DNA of 64,000 nucleotides, from NCBI GenBank assembly GCA_019916065.1, contig CM034234.1, positions 6,732,342 through 6,796,341 of the forward strand. The letters run 5' to 3'. The translations under genes were made by a program, and so were the position numbers. This DNA comes from Vitellaria paradoxa (lineage: Eukaryota; Streptophyta; Magnoliopsida; Ericales; Sapotaceae). Position 1 is the first letter of the stretch; every line of letters starts with the position of its first letter. Below the pieces are notes generated by a model. That model did not search any database. It saw only the letters and a program-made list of their open reading frames with translations, and was not told where the DNA came from. Positions 20,013 through 33,347 of the stretch are shown one piece after another.

Positions 20013-23000
20013 GGCAATATCTTTATATTTTTTTTACATTGAATTTTTTTTTCTTTTTTTTTTTTAAGTTTCATTTACATCTCCATACTATATTTGCAAG
20101 AGAATTTCAACTTGAAAGAATGAACTCTTTGTTGATTTGATTAAAAAATCAAATCTGAAATGAAATTTCATATAATGTATATTCATAATGTTTATATTAT
20201 TTCATTTGACTAGCTGGTTCACAAAATTAGAAAAATAACAATATCCTTCTATTATATAGTATAAAGTTAATTCGGTCACCATAATAATTTCTACCCACTA
20301 CAACAATTAAATATTTTGTGAAGAACAATTTTTATAATCTAATAAATGCTAGATTAAATTTTTCTTTAAAGTCAATTCATTTTTGTAACATAAGCAAAAC
20401 ACATAATAATGTATTTGATTTACTTTTAAAACATATTAGTCCAAAATTCATTCAAAAACAAGAATCACACTTCAAATAAATAAAAGTTTTACATACAACT
20501 TCAAACCTATTACTTATTGCTATTATATATATTTTTTTAATTTATTATGTATAACAAAATTTCATGTGAATTTGTATTCTATTTCAAATAAAAATATATT
20601 ATATAATCTAGTAAATGTTAATTAAATAAATTAATATTTACATAAAATACACTATGCTTTGTTAAATATAATTAGATTAACCATAATCTCCAATTAAATA
20701 GAATTCTAATAAATAATTATAAATTAAGATAGAATTTAAATAGCATTCAATATTTAGTATACAAAAAATTTAAAATTTTAAAAATAATGAAAATTTTAAT
20801 AAAATCTAAAAGTCACACTAAAAATCAAATTAAATAAAAATATAATAAATTTAAAAAAATCATACTTTGTATATTTGAATGAACAAATTAAAAAATAAGT
20901 CAAATAAGAGACTTTCATTATAATATGATACATAAAAAATTTTAAATTTTACCAATAATACAAAATATAATAAAAATTAAATTAAAAATAACATTAACAA
21001 ATAAAATAAAATCTAAGAAATCAGATCTTATATATTTGAATTAACGAATTAAAAATAAGTCAAAAAATAAATACATCAACAAAAAAAATTTAATATAAAA
21101 GAATATTATCCAATAAAAATAAATATAATATTTTATTAATGTAAGCAAATATTTCAGTTATGCCCCATGAAAAGGTTAACAAAATTGAAATATAAAATTT
21201 TGTATATTTCAATTTTGTAATACTTTGATAATTTTTTTATCATTGTTGTACAATAATATTTTCACATCAAACAAAAAATAAAACAAAATTTGAAAAATTA
21301 TACCAAGTATATTAAATAAACAAATTAAAAAATAACCCTAAGAAGAAGTTTCTGTTAGAATTTGATGTACAAAAATTTTAAATGTTAACAATAATGAAAA
21401 ATATAATAAAATCTAAAAAGTTATATAAATAATCACATTAAATAAATTAAAATAAGATTTAAAAAAATCATATCTTATATTTTTGAATGAACAAAATAAA
21501 AAATATAATAAAGAATAAGTTTTTCCTAAAATTTGATACACAAAAAGATTAAAAATTTATCAGTAATGAAAATATAATAAAATTTAAAAACTTAATATTA
21601 ATAATCACATTAAAAAAATAAAACAAAATCTAAAAAGTCAGACCCAATATGTTTTAATGAAACGAATTAAAAAATAAGTTAAAAAATAAATGCATAAACA
21701 AAAAAATTAATTTTAATATAAGGAAACGTTATCTAATAAAATAAATATAGCAAACTCGTTTACATTCTTAATAACCAAAAAGAAATTAACAAACAGTATT
21801 ATATTCTACGCACTTCTTCCTACCAACCATGTTAATTATAAACAAAAGTTGTTATAATAAAATTTTAATAAATTTTTTCTGAACATGACTACTATTTTAT
21901 ATATTTTTTAAACATACTATGTGTATTAGAATTTCATGTGAATTCATATTCTATTTCAAATATGAATCTATTATCTAATTTAATACACATCAAATATTTA
22001 ATATTGATATTGAAATTATCCAATTATGTTACAACTATCACATGCATTTTATGCGATATTAAGATAATAATAAAAATTATATGATCATGATTCAAAAATA
22101 ATTTGCATACTTCACTTTGTTTATGGACATCTGAATATACGATAGAACTTAAATACATGTGGATTAATAAAATTTTTAATTTAAAAAATTTTATTAGAAT
22201 TTATCTCATTGATAGAATTTAATTAATATTAAAATTAATTAATAAATATTATAGTTTGAATAAAATTGTAAATAAGTGGTAATTATGTACAATAGTTTGA
22301 ATAAAATTGTAAATAAATGGTAAATGTACAATACTAATTTTTTTAGATTATATGATTATAAATTAAGATAATTATAGTTATAAATTGATGTTAATAAATT
22401 AAAATCTTTATTTAATGGGCCAATAATTTTTTGTATTATTTTGTTTAATAATTATATTTATTATGTTTTTAATTTTGTTTTTGCATTATTTTGTTTGATA
22501 ACAATAATATTTATTATGTTTTAAATAATAATTTGTTAAAATATACAAAAAAATGAAAATACTAAATGATATCAATGGTAATAAATTAAAATATTTATTT
22601 AATAGGATAATTATTTTTTTACATTATTTTGTTTAATTTTGGACTAAATATTTTTTAAATATTTTTTATGTATTTTGTTTCTTTTAAATTCTATCTACAG
22701 TTATCTTATTATTGTCACATATCCTAATTTAATAAATATTTTTAATTCTTATAACTTTTTATTATTTTAAATTTTATATTTTTAAATCGAAAAGAGTAAT
22801 GTGTGTAATATTTAAAAAATATAATCATTTCAAATAACCACATTTCTCCACGTTAACATTGCCAAATTTATTTTTAATTTCTACTATTATTTGATATTTT
22901 TTAATAAATAATATTACAACATATATAATGTTAATAAGTAATATTATAATTTGATTTAAGATATATCACTTATTTTGTCTAATAATAAAAATAATAAAGG

Positions 23001-23520
23001 ATATGTTATTTGTTAATAAGTTAAAATCTTTATTTATATTAATTATTTTTTTACATTATTTTATTTAATAATAATTATTATGTTTTCAATTAAAATTTAT
23101 TAAAATATAGAAAAATAAAAAATAAAAAGTTATACGATAAATAGAAATGTAGATTAAATAATATTTTGTTTAATAATAATAATATTTTAAATAATAATTT
23201 ATTAAAATATAAAAAAATAAAAAATAAAAAATTATATAATAAACAGAAGTGGAGATTAAACAAAAATATCAAGTGATATTTATGAACATTTAGGAGGTTC
23301 TTGATGAATAACCGGAAAGTAATCATCATTATAAAGAACTGATAAAGATTAAAAAAATTTAAAGAAAATTGATAAAAGCTAGGAAAGTTAAAGATTTTTT
23401 TTTTTAGAGAGAGTTAAGAAAATTGAAAAGAATTAAAAGAAAGTTCAAAAATTTTTTTTTTGTTTTAATAAAAAATAAAAAAAATTAAAATTTATTGAAA
23501 AAGTTTTCCACTCCAAACCG
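20013..23520. repeat. Diverged AT-rich repeat region
   Basis: No gene. From about 20860 to 21690 a block with TATATTTGAATGAACAAATT and AAAAAATAAGTCAAA recurs imperfectly, in places about 170 bp apart. A longer segment containing AATTTCATGTGAATT and TATTCTATTTCAAAT near 20553 returns near 21924, so about 1.37 kb may be duplicated. A 41-bp tandem pair lies at 22251-22332 (ATAGTTTGAATAAAATTGTA). The region looks like decayed satellite or transposon DNA. Confidence 0.55.
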
Positions 23521-23898
23521 CCTGTTATGGCAGCCGAATATATATGATTGAGTGACGCCCCCCTTGATGAGAAATCACTTTTATCTTACAACGCCGGTGA
23601 TTGCGGCCTAGAAATATGGATTTATGTGTGTGATTAGAAAGGTTAAATTTAGTTTTTTTTTTTCCTTGAAGAAGAAGAAGAAAAAGGGGGGAGGGGGGAC
23701 AGACAAGGGGAAATTATAGGAAGTAAGGAAGAAAAATGGGGGAATTCAAGAAATTCTCCCACGGGTTGGCTTGCAAATTCAAAGTCCAGCAAGGCTCCAG
23801 GTGGGAATGATGTGGATTGGGACCAAACCCCACCCTCTCGTGTCTGCTGGCCTACTGTCCCCCCATAATATTCCTCTCACATACATACATATATACAT

Positions 23899-23942
<44 letters not shown>

Positions 23943-24334
23943 CAACCAGTTCCACAAAATCAAACCCATTTCACAGCCTTCATATTATACTCGACCCATA
24001 TGCCATATGTATATTTTACTCAAATTAAATAGGAGAGCATTCATTATGTTAATCAATTGTACTATATACAACAATTAATAATTATGCATTACTTTTATAG
24101 TAACATTATTTTATTAAAATATTTAATTTATTTTAGTTCTACATTCAAATATTTTTCCAAACCAATTAAGATAATTTTCAACTCATTGATCGAATTCGTA
24201 TGTTTAATGGCATCCGTTCTGTTAATTCCACCTATAAATTATTTGAACTGAAATAAAAATACATAGATAAATTTTAATGCCATTTTTTTTAAACAAAACT
24301 CTACGTTATAAAATACCATAATATTTATCTCTAT
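23521..24334. other. Intergenic DNA with one GC-richer block
   Basis: After 3 kb of extreme AT content, 23510-24000 is more balanced and includes GA-rich and C-rich tracts and an (AT)15 run at 23907-23936. It could be the edge of an old gene or promoter, but no splice-consistent coding sequence is evident. Confidence 0.4.
23907..23936. repeat. (AT)15 microsatellite
   Basis: An uninterrupted AT dinucleotide run. Longer ones lie at 35107-35140, 37208-37242 and 49964-50001, and shorter ones are scattered through the window. Confidence 0.95.
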
Positions 24335-24801
24335 TTAGTGTGTGTTTGGTGTAACAACAAACTCTAACAAACAAAATAAATCTCCAACAACCTCTATAAA
24401 TCACTTAAATTCTCATCTTTATGAATTTTAAAAAATTTCAATATTTTGTTAAAAAATAAAACAAAAAATCCAAAAAAAAAGTTAACCAAATACGTAAATT
24501 TTTTTTTTTGACAATTATATTATTCGGGTTGAAAACTTTCAGACGAATACTATTATCGCCATTTTATACGAATTTTTTTAAATCCGTAGAAACGGATTTG
24601 AAAAACTATTCCCACCATTTTGGTGTTGTGCGTATATAAAGCAGAATATTGAGTATTGATTTTTTGAATCCGTAAGAATAGTTTTGGAGAAATCGTTCCC
24701 ACAGTTTACTATTATTCGTCTCCAAAAAAGGTGTCAAAATTAACTAAAAATTACATTTTATCTTAATTTATCTTTTTTTTACTACTCCAAACACATCCTG
24801 A
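24335..24801. mobile_element. MITE-like repeat, copy 2
   Basis: About 467 bp in the same orientation as 3920-4372. The left end GTGTGTGTTTGGTG and the right end CCAAACACATCCTGA form a terminal inverted repeat around GTGTTTGG. No target duplication is clear. There is no coding capacity. Confidence 0.6.
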
Positions 24802-26507
24802 AGAACTATCGTAAAAATTTTAAAAACAGAAAGAATGCAAAGATATATGATATGGGCATATTTTTTTATTATTCTCTCTATTTTTTTTTAAAGACGACAA
24901 AAAAGCTTAACGGAGCAATATCTTTTGAATAACTAAATTCTACCTAAATATCCTTTAAAACACCATTCCAAGTCTAAAGTTCTGCATGTTCAGCTAAAAT
25001 TAAAATAAATTTAATTAAAAAAAATCTCTGAATTGGGGAAAATTATAATTAATTCCCCATATTGCTATAAAATATAAAATGATAATTGAATATTAATTTA
25101 TGTGATGAATGTAAGCACCCGTGACTACCATGACATGTACATGCAAGCCATCACATAAACATGCATGCATGGATGCATGTGGAAAGTGAATGAATATATA
25201 TATATTGATGACATTTGTTTAATAGAAAATGCCAACAACAGAACCCGTAGTCATAGTCAGATCCGAGTCAGGACCATTGGAAGGGCAATCTCATGACTCA
25301 CCATCCTCCCTAATTTCCTTGGTTGCCTCCTTTGCTGATGCTGATGCATTCCCATTCCCAATTAACTTCATTATCTCCCAGCTATAAAATTAGGTTACAC
25401 TTATAATAAGCATGCAGATTCTCCATTTTAAATTCAAAGCTGCCACTGCATGACTCTTAAGGGCACACTACATATACTTAATTAAATACATACATACACA
25501 CATACATATATTGAACCACTTTTGTATATGCAGTTTAGTTGCGGCGCATGTGAACCAGATGCATGTATCCTAATAATTTTCGCATAATCTCAATAATTAA
25601 ATATATCCCAAGATCAATACTGTGTCATGCAAGCTGGTTAAAATAGTAATGATACCAAGGTCTTTGAGGGAAAGATTAATCATTAAAATTTCTGTCCTTA
25701 AATATATATATATATATATATGTATAAAAATTAACAATACATTTTCAGGAAATCATAAACAAGATTTTAAGATCCCGTTTGGTTTGGTCAAAAATTATCG
25801 AAAGTTACAAATATTTACCTATTTTTACCAATTTATGTTATTTTTATTTTTCATGCATTTATTTTTAAATTTAAATTTTACAAACTTTTACAAAAAGTTA
25901 AAAAAAATTACTTACTTTTTCTCTTTTTTTTAATATTTATTATCTTTTCGTATCACTTTTGACCAAAACTGTTGAAACAGTTTATTTTACGTCGTTTGAA
26001 CAGATTATTTTAGTCACTTTTAGTTAATCTGTGTGCCAAATACAAAAAGTGACTAAAATGCTCTACAACTTTCAACTTTTGCCTATTTTAACAGTCCAAG
26101 CGGACACCAAATTTGCGGATATGACTGGGCAGCTTAAGGGTGTGAGTATAACCTACAATCATTCCATTGGCGGGCTCGTGATGATGAGGAAGATAGTTAT
26201 ATATATCTATTTATCGTGCGAGGTAATTAATGAAATGATTATATATGAACGTGTCGGTGCATCCGAAACACTGCATTAATTACTTTTAGATTTAATCAAA
26301 ACATCGAGGCCAACAAAGAAATAAATCAATTTTTTTTTTTATTTTTTTAAGGAAAATGCCACTCTCTACCAGAATTAGAGCAAAAGTATGGCAAATATCA
26401 CCGTATTAATTAATTTGTTTACTGAAATACACAAAGTAATTAAAGTTAAAACCAAACAGAAATAAGGAATCTTAACGACGTTTTAAACATGGTAAGTCCG
26501 GTTATTA
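24802..26507. other. Intergenic DNA, no convincing gene
   Basis: Contains GATCCCGTTTGGTTTGGTC at about 25770, the left end of another MITE-like element of the GTTTGG type, with a probable right end near 26108 (AGTCCAAGCGGACACC). Clusters of CATGCATG (25160-25180) resemble RY elements, but there is no gene beside them. Confidence 0.4.
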
Positions 26508-27412
26508 AGGGACTGTTTAATAACGTTATTTTTTTTTTATACATTTATATGTTTATATTTTTTATTTTTTACTGTCGTTTTCTTTTTTTGAAATAAAAAT
26601 TAAAACTGCGTTTAAAAATATAATTTCATTTAAATTATTAATTTTTATTTTCATAAAATATTTAATTTTATTGGTTTTTTAAAAATTAATTGAATTTAAT
26701 AAATATATTTTAAATTAAATTAATAATATTATTTATTAAAACAATTGAATAAAATATATTTCATAATAATTTAAATAATTTAATTACGATATTTATTAGA
26801 AATAATTTAATAAAATATAATTCATATTGAATAAATTAAATTAAATTAATTATGATATTTATCAAAAATAAATTAATTTAAATTAATTATTAAATTATAT
26901 AAAATTAAATAATTTAATTATAATATTTATTAAAAATAATTTAATAAAATATATTTAATATTATTTAAATTGTTTATTAAATTAAATTAATATATTTTAT
27001 TTTGTTATTTATTAAAAATAATTTGATAATATATATTTCTTATTAATTAAATTAACTAATTTAATTTAATTATTTATTAGAAATAAATTAATAATAGATA
27101 TTACATACTAATTTAATTATATTATTTATTAAAATAATTTTAGTTTAATAAAATATTTAAATAAAATAATTTATTTTAATATGATGTAACAAAAATAGAG
27201 AAAATATTGGAATTAACAAAATATTTGTAACAAAAAAGAAAACGCAAAGTGAAAACACTTTTTCTCTGTTTACGTTTTTCTATTTAAATTTTTATTTTTT
27301 TGGAAACAAAAATATATAAACAGATTTAACAAATATGTTTCTATTGCCAGTTTACAAAATTTTGAAAACATAAACAGAAAAATAGAAAACGAAAACATTA
27401 CCAAACAGGGCC
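26508..27412. mobile_element. Possible 0.9-kb terminal-inverted-repeat element
   Basis: The left end AAGGGACTGTTTAATAACGT and the right end ACATTACCAAACAGGGCCT are imperfect inverted repeats. The interior is almost pure AT with diverged repeats of AATTTAATTATAATATTTATT. No target duplication could be fixed, and no protein is encoded. Confidence 0.45.
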
Positions 27413-28239
27413 TAAGCAAGTGGCGTTACGTATTTATTTATCTGATAAAAAAATTGTCAATATATTTTTTAAAATGTTAGGTGCCATTTAATTTGTATTT
27501 TTATTTTTCGTTTTTTCATTTTTTAAATTTTTGTTTTAAATATTTTACGTTTTAAAATTTTCAAAATAAAGAAAACAGAAAACACATTTAGTTTGATATT
27601 TTTTCTTTTCCGTATTATAAGATTTTTCTTATTTTGAATTGAAAACACTTAAAATGATTTTTCTTAAATAATTAGAATCAAATTCTTTACTTTCAAATTT
27701 ATAAATACAAATATGACTTAATTAAATCTAAATTAATCTAATTTGAATTTTAGAGGTTGCATTGTAATTTAATTGGTGGGTGATAAGCTCGTTGTTTAAA
27801 AGACAAGAAAAATAAAAATGAAATTGAAAACAAAACTTAAGCATGGTTAAATATTTTATCGATTGAAAACCTTGTGGACACATTTCTTATCCATAAATTG
27901 GTCCAACTAAGCAAGCATTGCATCAGGAATATTGGATATATAAAAACCTAGCAGAATTATACATTACTAAGTTAATTTCTAAAGCATTCAAAGAAGAATA
28001 AGTCATCCAAAAATATGCAAATGTAGCATTAAAGGCTTGTGGGTTTTTCAATGCATAACTTGACATGGCCCTAATGACTTGAATATGGCACCATATTCAA
28101 TGGTGGGGCTATGAAGAGAGGGAGGACCTCTTTTGATTTTAGACAAGAAATTATTAAAATATTTTTAGTATTTTAACTTTATTAAAAAATAAAATTAATT
28201 TAAAATTAGAGTATTTTGATTTTATTAAAAAAATTAAGG

Positions 28240-28640
28240 ATAACCCAAAATTTCTTAACATAAAAGGAATGTACAAGAATTGAACCCAATTATTTTTTGT
28301 GAAATAAAACAGATTCTCCCACTAATCTATTAAATATTTTTGTGTATGACATTAAAAAATATAACATAATAAATTTCATAAATAATTAAATTTAACAATA
28401 ATTATTTTTTTAGTAACGAAGTATATTCTTATTAAATTTTAAGTTTTACTAAAGGATCAGTTGAACTATTAAACTGTGAAAATTATATTCGTTGATTTAA
28501 TATCTAATAATAATTTTATATATTCCTAAAAAGTAATATTATTTCTCTTCTACAATCCTAATATAATTTGTTATTCTTTTTTGAGTATATACGGTACCCT
28601 CGGATGAAAATTCTAAACTCGTTCTTGTCCATATTAATTT
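28240..28640. mobile_element. Degenerate copy of a hAT-like element
   Basis: Shares a long series of landmarks with 35204-35752 in the same orientation: a GAACCCAA(T/G)TATTTTTT-like block, ATTAAATATTTTTGTG, ATATAACATAATAAATTT, TAATAATTTTAT and AATATTATTTCTCTTCTAC. The right terminal repeat is decayed and the left end is not found. Confidence 0.55.
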
Positions 28641-29525
28641 TGCCCAATTTAACCTACCCTAAATGGATAAGGATTACATAACAATACGAGGAAAAGTAGG
28701 AAAGAAAAGAAGAAAATTTTCATATCATTGACAAACCATCACACGAAATAACGTTATTTTATTTGTTTTGCACATAAACTAATCTATCCTTGCGGAGTTC
28801 TGTTGCTTGTCTCTTATGTTAAATACATATATGTACGTATATATATATATATATATATATGTATATGAGGAAATTTAATATTGACTAAAAATATTCAAGT
28901 TTCATCCTCTCATATTGAAGGGAGAAGTTGAGAGAAGTCCGCATATATACGCGATTTATTTAATTTTTATGTCCCTCGTGCACGAAGGTAACGAGTCACC
29001 ACCAAAAGGCGTTGAAAATTAGATTAATGACAAGTATATAATGTATTAATTTATGATATAATTTATTTGTCAATTTCAATATTAATTAAATACACCAATC
29101 GACCATTTCTCAACATTTTTTTTATCCCACACTTGGCAGAATTTGATTGCAATCCGTGGCTCAACGAGACTGATTGCAACTTTTAATTTGATATATATAT
29201 ATATATATATATGCAATAATATATACTAATTAAACAGTGAATTATAAGAATAGTTAAATAATATTTGGTTAATTAATAACCTAACTAACTATAGTCAAAA
29301 TGCAGCTGGAAGGGAAAGCAGCCTCACACACCTAACTAATTAATTTGGTGATGGTGGCTTCAGGATTAAAATAGTTTGAATAATTATTTAGGAGAGAGAG
29401 ACCACAAATCACAGAAAAAAAAAAAAAAGAGATGCAAAATAATATTTAATTCTGATTTAATTTATAAATTCATTAACACATCAAAAACAAACAAAGTTTG
29501 ATACAAAGTCATTGTCTAATTAATT

Positions 29526-29873
29526 GGATGGTGTTTGGAAGTTAAAAAAAAACTTTAGTTTTGGTATTTTTTGGTTGTTATTTTTTTTTGCACTTTTTTG
29601 TGTGTTTGGTTGAACCAAGTGGAATTTTTAGTATTTTTTTTTAGTAACTTTTGGGTGTTTGGTAAATTTTTTACTGTAGTAAAGCAAAAAAGTTGTAACT
29701 TTTGGATGTTTGGTATGTTTTTTTACTGTAGCAAATCAAAAAAGTTGTAATTATGAATTGATACTTTTTACTGTAACAAATCAAAAAAGTGAAAAAATTT
29801 ATAATTTTACCAAACATACAAAAATTAACTTTTGATATTTTTTTATTAATTTTTTAGTTACCAAACACCCACT
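29526..29873. mobile_element. GTTTGG-type MITE, copy 1
   Basis: About 348 bp between GGATGGTGTTTGGAAGTTAA and TTAGTTACCAAACACCCAC, which are imperfect inverted repeats. The interior has recurring TTTTTTACTGTA and CAAATCAAAAAAGTTGTAA. The same element lies inverted at 30254-30593. Confidence 0.75.
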
Positions 29874-30253
29874 TGATATATAAAAAAAGTTGAAGTAGTC
29901 ACCCGAGAAATGATTTGTAAAGGTGGTACGGCAAACAAATCAGATGATTTAATTAATGCTATGAAAAGAAAGAAAGAATTCCATTTGAATTGCTAGAATT
30001 TCTTTTTGGGATAAAATGCATGCGGAGCTCCCAAAATCCAATGTTGCTTATAATATCTACTTTATATGCCGGTCGCTAGTAAAAGTCTTGAAAAGTGAAC
30101 TTGAAAAAAAAAATTGAATATTTCGTTTTATGAATGATGAAAAATTTTTCTTTATCAATCCTGTTTGATTTGCGAGAAAAATTATATATATATATATATG
30201 TCTCTCTGTTTATTCTAATTAAAATTTATATAAAACTTATTCAAAAAAATTAA

Positions 30254-30593
30254 GGTGCCGTTTGGCAACTCAAAAAAATACCAAAAGTTATATTTTGTAA
30301 CTTTTGGTGTGTTTGGCAAAATTATAAATTTTTTCACTTTTTGATTTGTTACAGTAAAAAGTACACTCCATAATTACAACTTTTTTGATTTGTTACAGTA
30401 AAAAAAACATACCAAACACCCAAAAGTTACTACTTTTTTACTTTGCTACAGTAAAAAATTTACCAAATACTCAAAAGTCACTAAAAAATAGTAAAATTCT
30501 ACTTGGTTCAACCAAACACATAAAAAAGTGAAAAAAAAAACACCAAAAAAAACTACCAAAACTTGAGTTTTTTTTTAACTTCCAAACACCTCC
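30254..30593. mobile_element. GTTTGG-type MITE, copy 2, inverted
   Basis: About 340 bp between GGTGCCGTTTGGCAACTC and AACTTCCAAACACCTCC, flanked on both sides by TAA (30251-30253 and 30594-30596), the target size of PIF/Harbinger elements. It is the reverse complement of 29526-29873 over almost its full length. Confidence 0.75.
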
Positions 30594-30596
30594 TAA

Positions 30597-31936
30597 ATAA
30601 ACTCACTTTTTAACATTTTTCTTTCCCTCTCTCTCTCCCTCTTCTTTTTTGTCTTAAAATTGGAAGAAAAAAATATAGTGAATTAAGAAGGAAATTCTTT
30701 TCTTTCTGTTCACTTTCTCCTTCTAAATCAAAGGAAAAAAAAAAACACAATTCTCCATCTCTTTTTCCTAAAATTTTATTTCTTTTCCTTCAAATCAAAT
30801 ACAATATTAGATTTTCAAATCGGAAAATAATGATGTGTGATCATAGTTAATTAATTATGCATACTTGGTCCTTAGCCTAATTCAATTTGCATAAAATGAG
30901 GTCTTTAGTAACAGTTAGCTATATATAGACCAAGCACTTTGCCTCATTTGATCTAAATTATTGCTTCAATTTTTTTTTTCCTTCTCCCTTTCTTCTTTTG
31001 TCATATCAGTACACCAAGATTCCCTAATGTTGTTTATAGGTTAAAGACGTAGCTTGATCTGAGAGCGAAAATAATTGCCCCAAAACCTCAAAATGAAAGG
31101 ACATTCATCAAAATCAAAATGACAAAATTAGACCACCTGATCTTATCGTATCTTTTTCCTGCTTTTCCTTTGGACATTTTGTGTGTGACCTCTTCTTTGA
31201 ATATGATGATGATTTTTTGGACTAAACTTTTCGGGGTATATTATATATATATGTGTGTGTATGTGTGTGTGTGTTTGGGGAAATCTGAAAGCACTCAACG
31301 ATTGGATTGGATCCACTCACTATAATGACAAAACATTAATCATCATCATCAACATTAAGCGCTACAAAACCTTCTTGGGTGGTAACAGAGACAACTGGAC
31401 TAGGTTTAGGGCTCTCCAAATGAGGACCATCAGTTGCTGGCAAATTAGGCTCCTTTGGGAGGTCTCAGCTTCACTAGTTAAATTTTTTTTTTTTTTTTTG
31501 AAAATGATGAAATTTAACTTCTTAAATTTTAAATTTCTTTTAAATTATGAAAGTTAAATGTCAAATTAATAAAAATTAAAAAGTTGACTAATAAAAAGAT
31601 TATTTTTTTTTCAAACACACAAAAAAATTTTTTTTGGTAATTAATTTTTTAATTTTTATTAATTTAATATTTTTATCATTTAAGAGTCATTTCGACAAAA
31701 ACTAAAAAAATTGAGTAGTCTGATACTGAAAAGCGAGCTACCTTTCCAACTCCTGCTTAAGAATTGAACGATATAATGCTGATGATAATAAACCTTTGGC
31801 TCTCTTTGGTGAGTCCCCACTTTCACATTTGTACCAGCGACACACACTTGGGATCAGACAAGTTTCAGTCAATACAATTATGATTATGGGTTCAATAATT
31901 ATTTTCCTTTTTTTTTTTCTTGTAGAACATTTGTCT

Positions 31937-31967
<31 letters not shown>

Positions 31968-32734
31968 GCATATTATATGGATAGGTCACTTGTGAAAGTA
32001 GAAGTCCTCAAGTGTGCTTCAAAGTTTCAGCTTTATGCTATTGATATTATTCGGAATAATATTATTTTTCCCATTCTTATCCATGATATGAATTAATTAT
32101 CTCTATATAGCGTTTGTATTTGGTGATGAGATTTGAGACCAACGTACAATGGGGTGGTCCATATAACCATTTGGATTATCTGATGCTCTTGGCTGGGAAA
32201 GTTAGGCAGACTGGCACTACTAATTCAATTTATTTTTTTCGCTTCAGTTTTTTTTTTCCCTTCTTTTATATTTTTTTTACTAAAATTTAATTTTTTTTTT
32301 ATTTTTTTAAGGTTTGGTAGCTTTGATTGACATCCCTCCAAGGAAGTTACAGAAAAAATTAAAAAAACAAAATTACGTCCATATTAAAAAAGGTTATTAA
32401 TTTTTTTCTCTGTGCGTAAATTTTTTTATTATCAATTAACTTTTTATGAATATGAATAATACATCTAAAAGTTATTAAATAAAAAAATTAAATTTTGATA
32501 AAAAAAATATCATATGAATTGGGGGGGGGGGAAGGGGGAGAGGGGTGTCTTTGTCATCAATCACAATCTAGCACTTTAGTAGCGCATTTACACTTCTGTT
32601 AAAAACATGCTTGATGATGCATACAAATGTGCAGGTTTTCTTACCCTGATCACAATGATTAGCCTCTTCCAATGAGAATTGCTAAGATAGACCTAACTCT
32701 TCTTCTTCTTCTTCATCTAATGTTTATATACATA
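30597..32734. other. Intergenic DNA, no convincing gene
   Basis: Open frames at 31119-31557 and 31796-31984 are short and cross TG and CA microsatellites (about 31251-31274 and 31936-31958). A G-run region lies at 32521-32546. I see no exon-like structure. Confidence 0.5.
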
Positions 32735-32739
32735 CATAC

Positions 32740-33118
32740 TGTTGTGTTGGTTCTCCAAATCCCACGTCGGAAGAGAGAACAAACAATGGAAAGCTTGGCT
32801 CCTATAAAAAAGGGCCTTCCCCCATAATTGTTATAAGTATCAAGGACACAACTAAAAACCTGTGTTACCAAAGTGTGGGTGTAATTGGGTTTTTGGGTTG
32901 TGTGAGTGGAAGAGGGTTTTACAATTTTGTCTATGCAAAAATTGTAATAGTTTAATATTGAGTTGAGTATATTATCCCTTTTTGGGATTGTAGATGTAGG
33001 TCTTTTGAGGGACCGAACTACGTTAAAAATTCTTGTGTTGAGTGCTCTAAATTTTTTTCTTTCCTTATTTGTGTGTGCGCTTTCGTTGCGGGCTTTACAA
33101 GTGCTTGTGGGTCCAACA
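32740..33118 (+). repeat. 5' LTR of the gag-only Copia element
   Basis: Reads TGTTGTGTTGG...GGTCCAACA. It contains TATAAAA at 32803-32809, 63 bases from the LTR start, as its likely promoter. Confidence 0.93.
32803..32809 (+). promoter_or_regulatory. TATA box in the Copia 5' LTR
   Basis: TATAAAA within GGCTCCTATAAAAAAGGGCC. The right LTR has the same motif at 34781-34787. It lies early in the LTR, as in compact Copia LTRs. Confidence 0.6.
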
Positions 33119-33120
33119 AG

Positions 33121-33132
33121 TGGTATCAGAGC
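33121..33132 (+). other. tRNA-iMet primer-binding site
   Basis: TGGTATCAGAGC, two bases after the end of the 5' LTR, is the classic plant Copia primer site complementary to the 3' end of initiator methionine tRNA. Confidence 0.93.
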
Positions 33133-33347
33133 TGAAGGTTCCAACCTGGGGGAAGGAGAGAGAAAAAAAAAGAGCTGTGGGTGTCACATCAATAGCAAAT
33201 TTTGGAAGAGGTTAGTCTTGCCTAATTTTGACATTATGGTTCTGAGGTTAGTTTTCTAAAGTTAGGCTTTAATTGTGGTATTTGCTGCATTGTTGGCTAT
33301 TGATGTTGGTGAATTCCTTTACTACATTGTGAGTTGCTAGTTGTTGG

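Noticed and set aside
25140..25190. RY-type CATGCATG elements as a seed-gene promoter
   Set aside because: No gene follows within a plausible distance on either strand.
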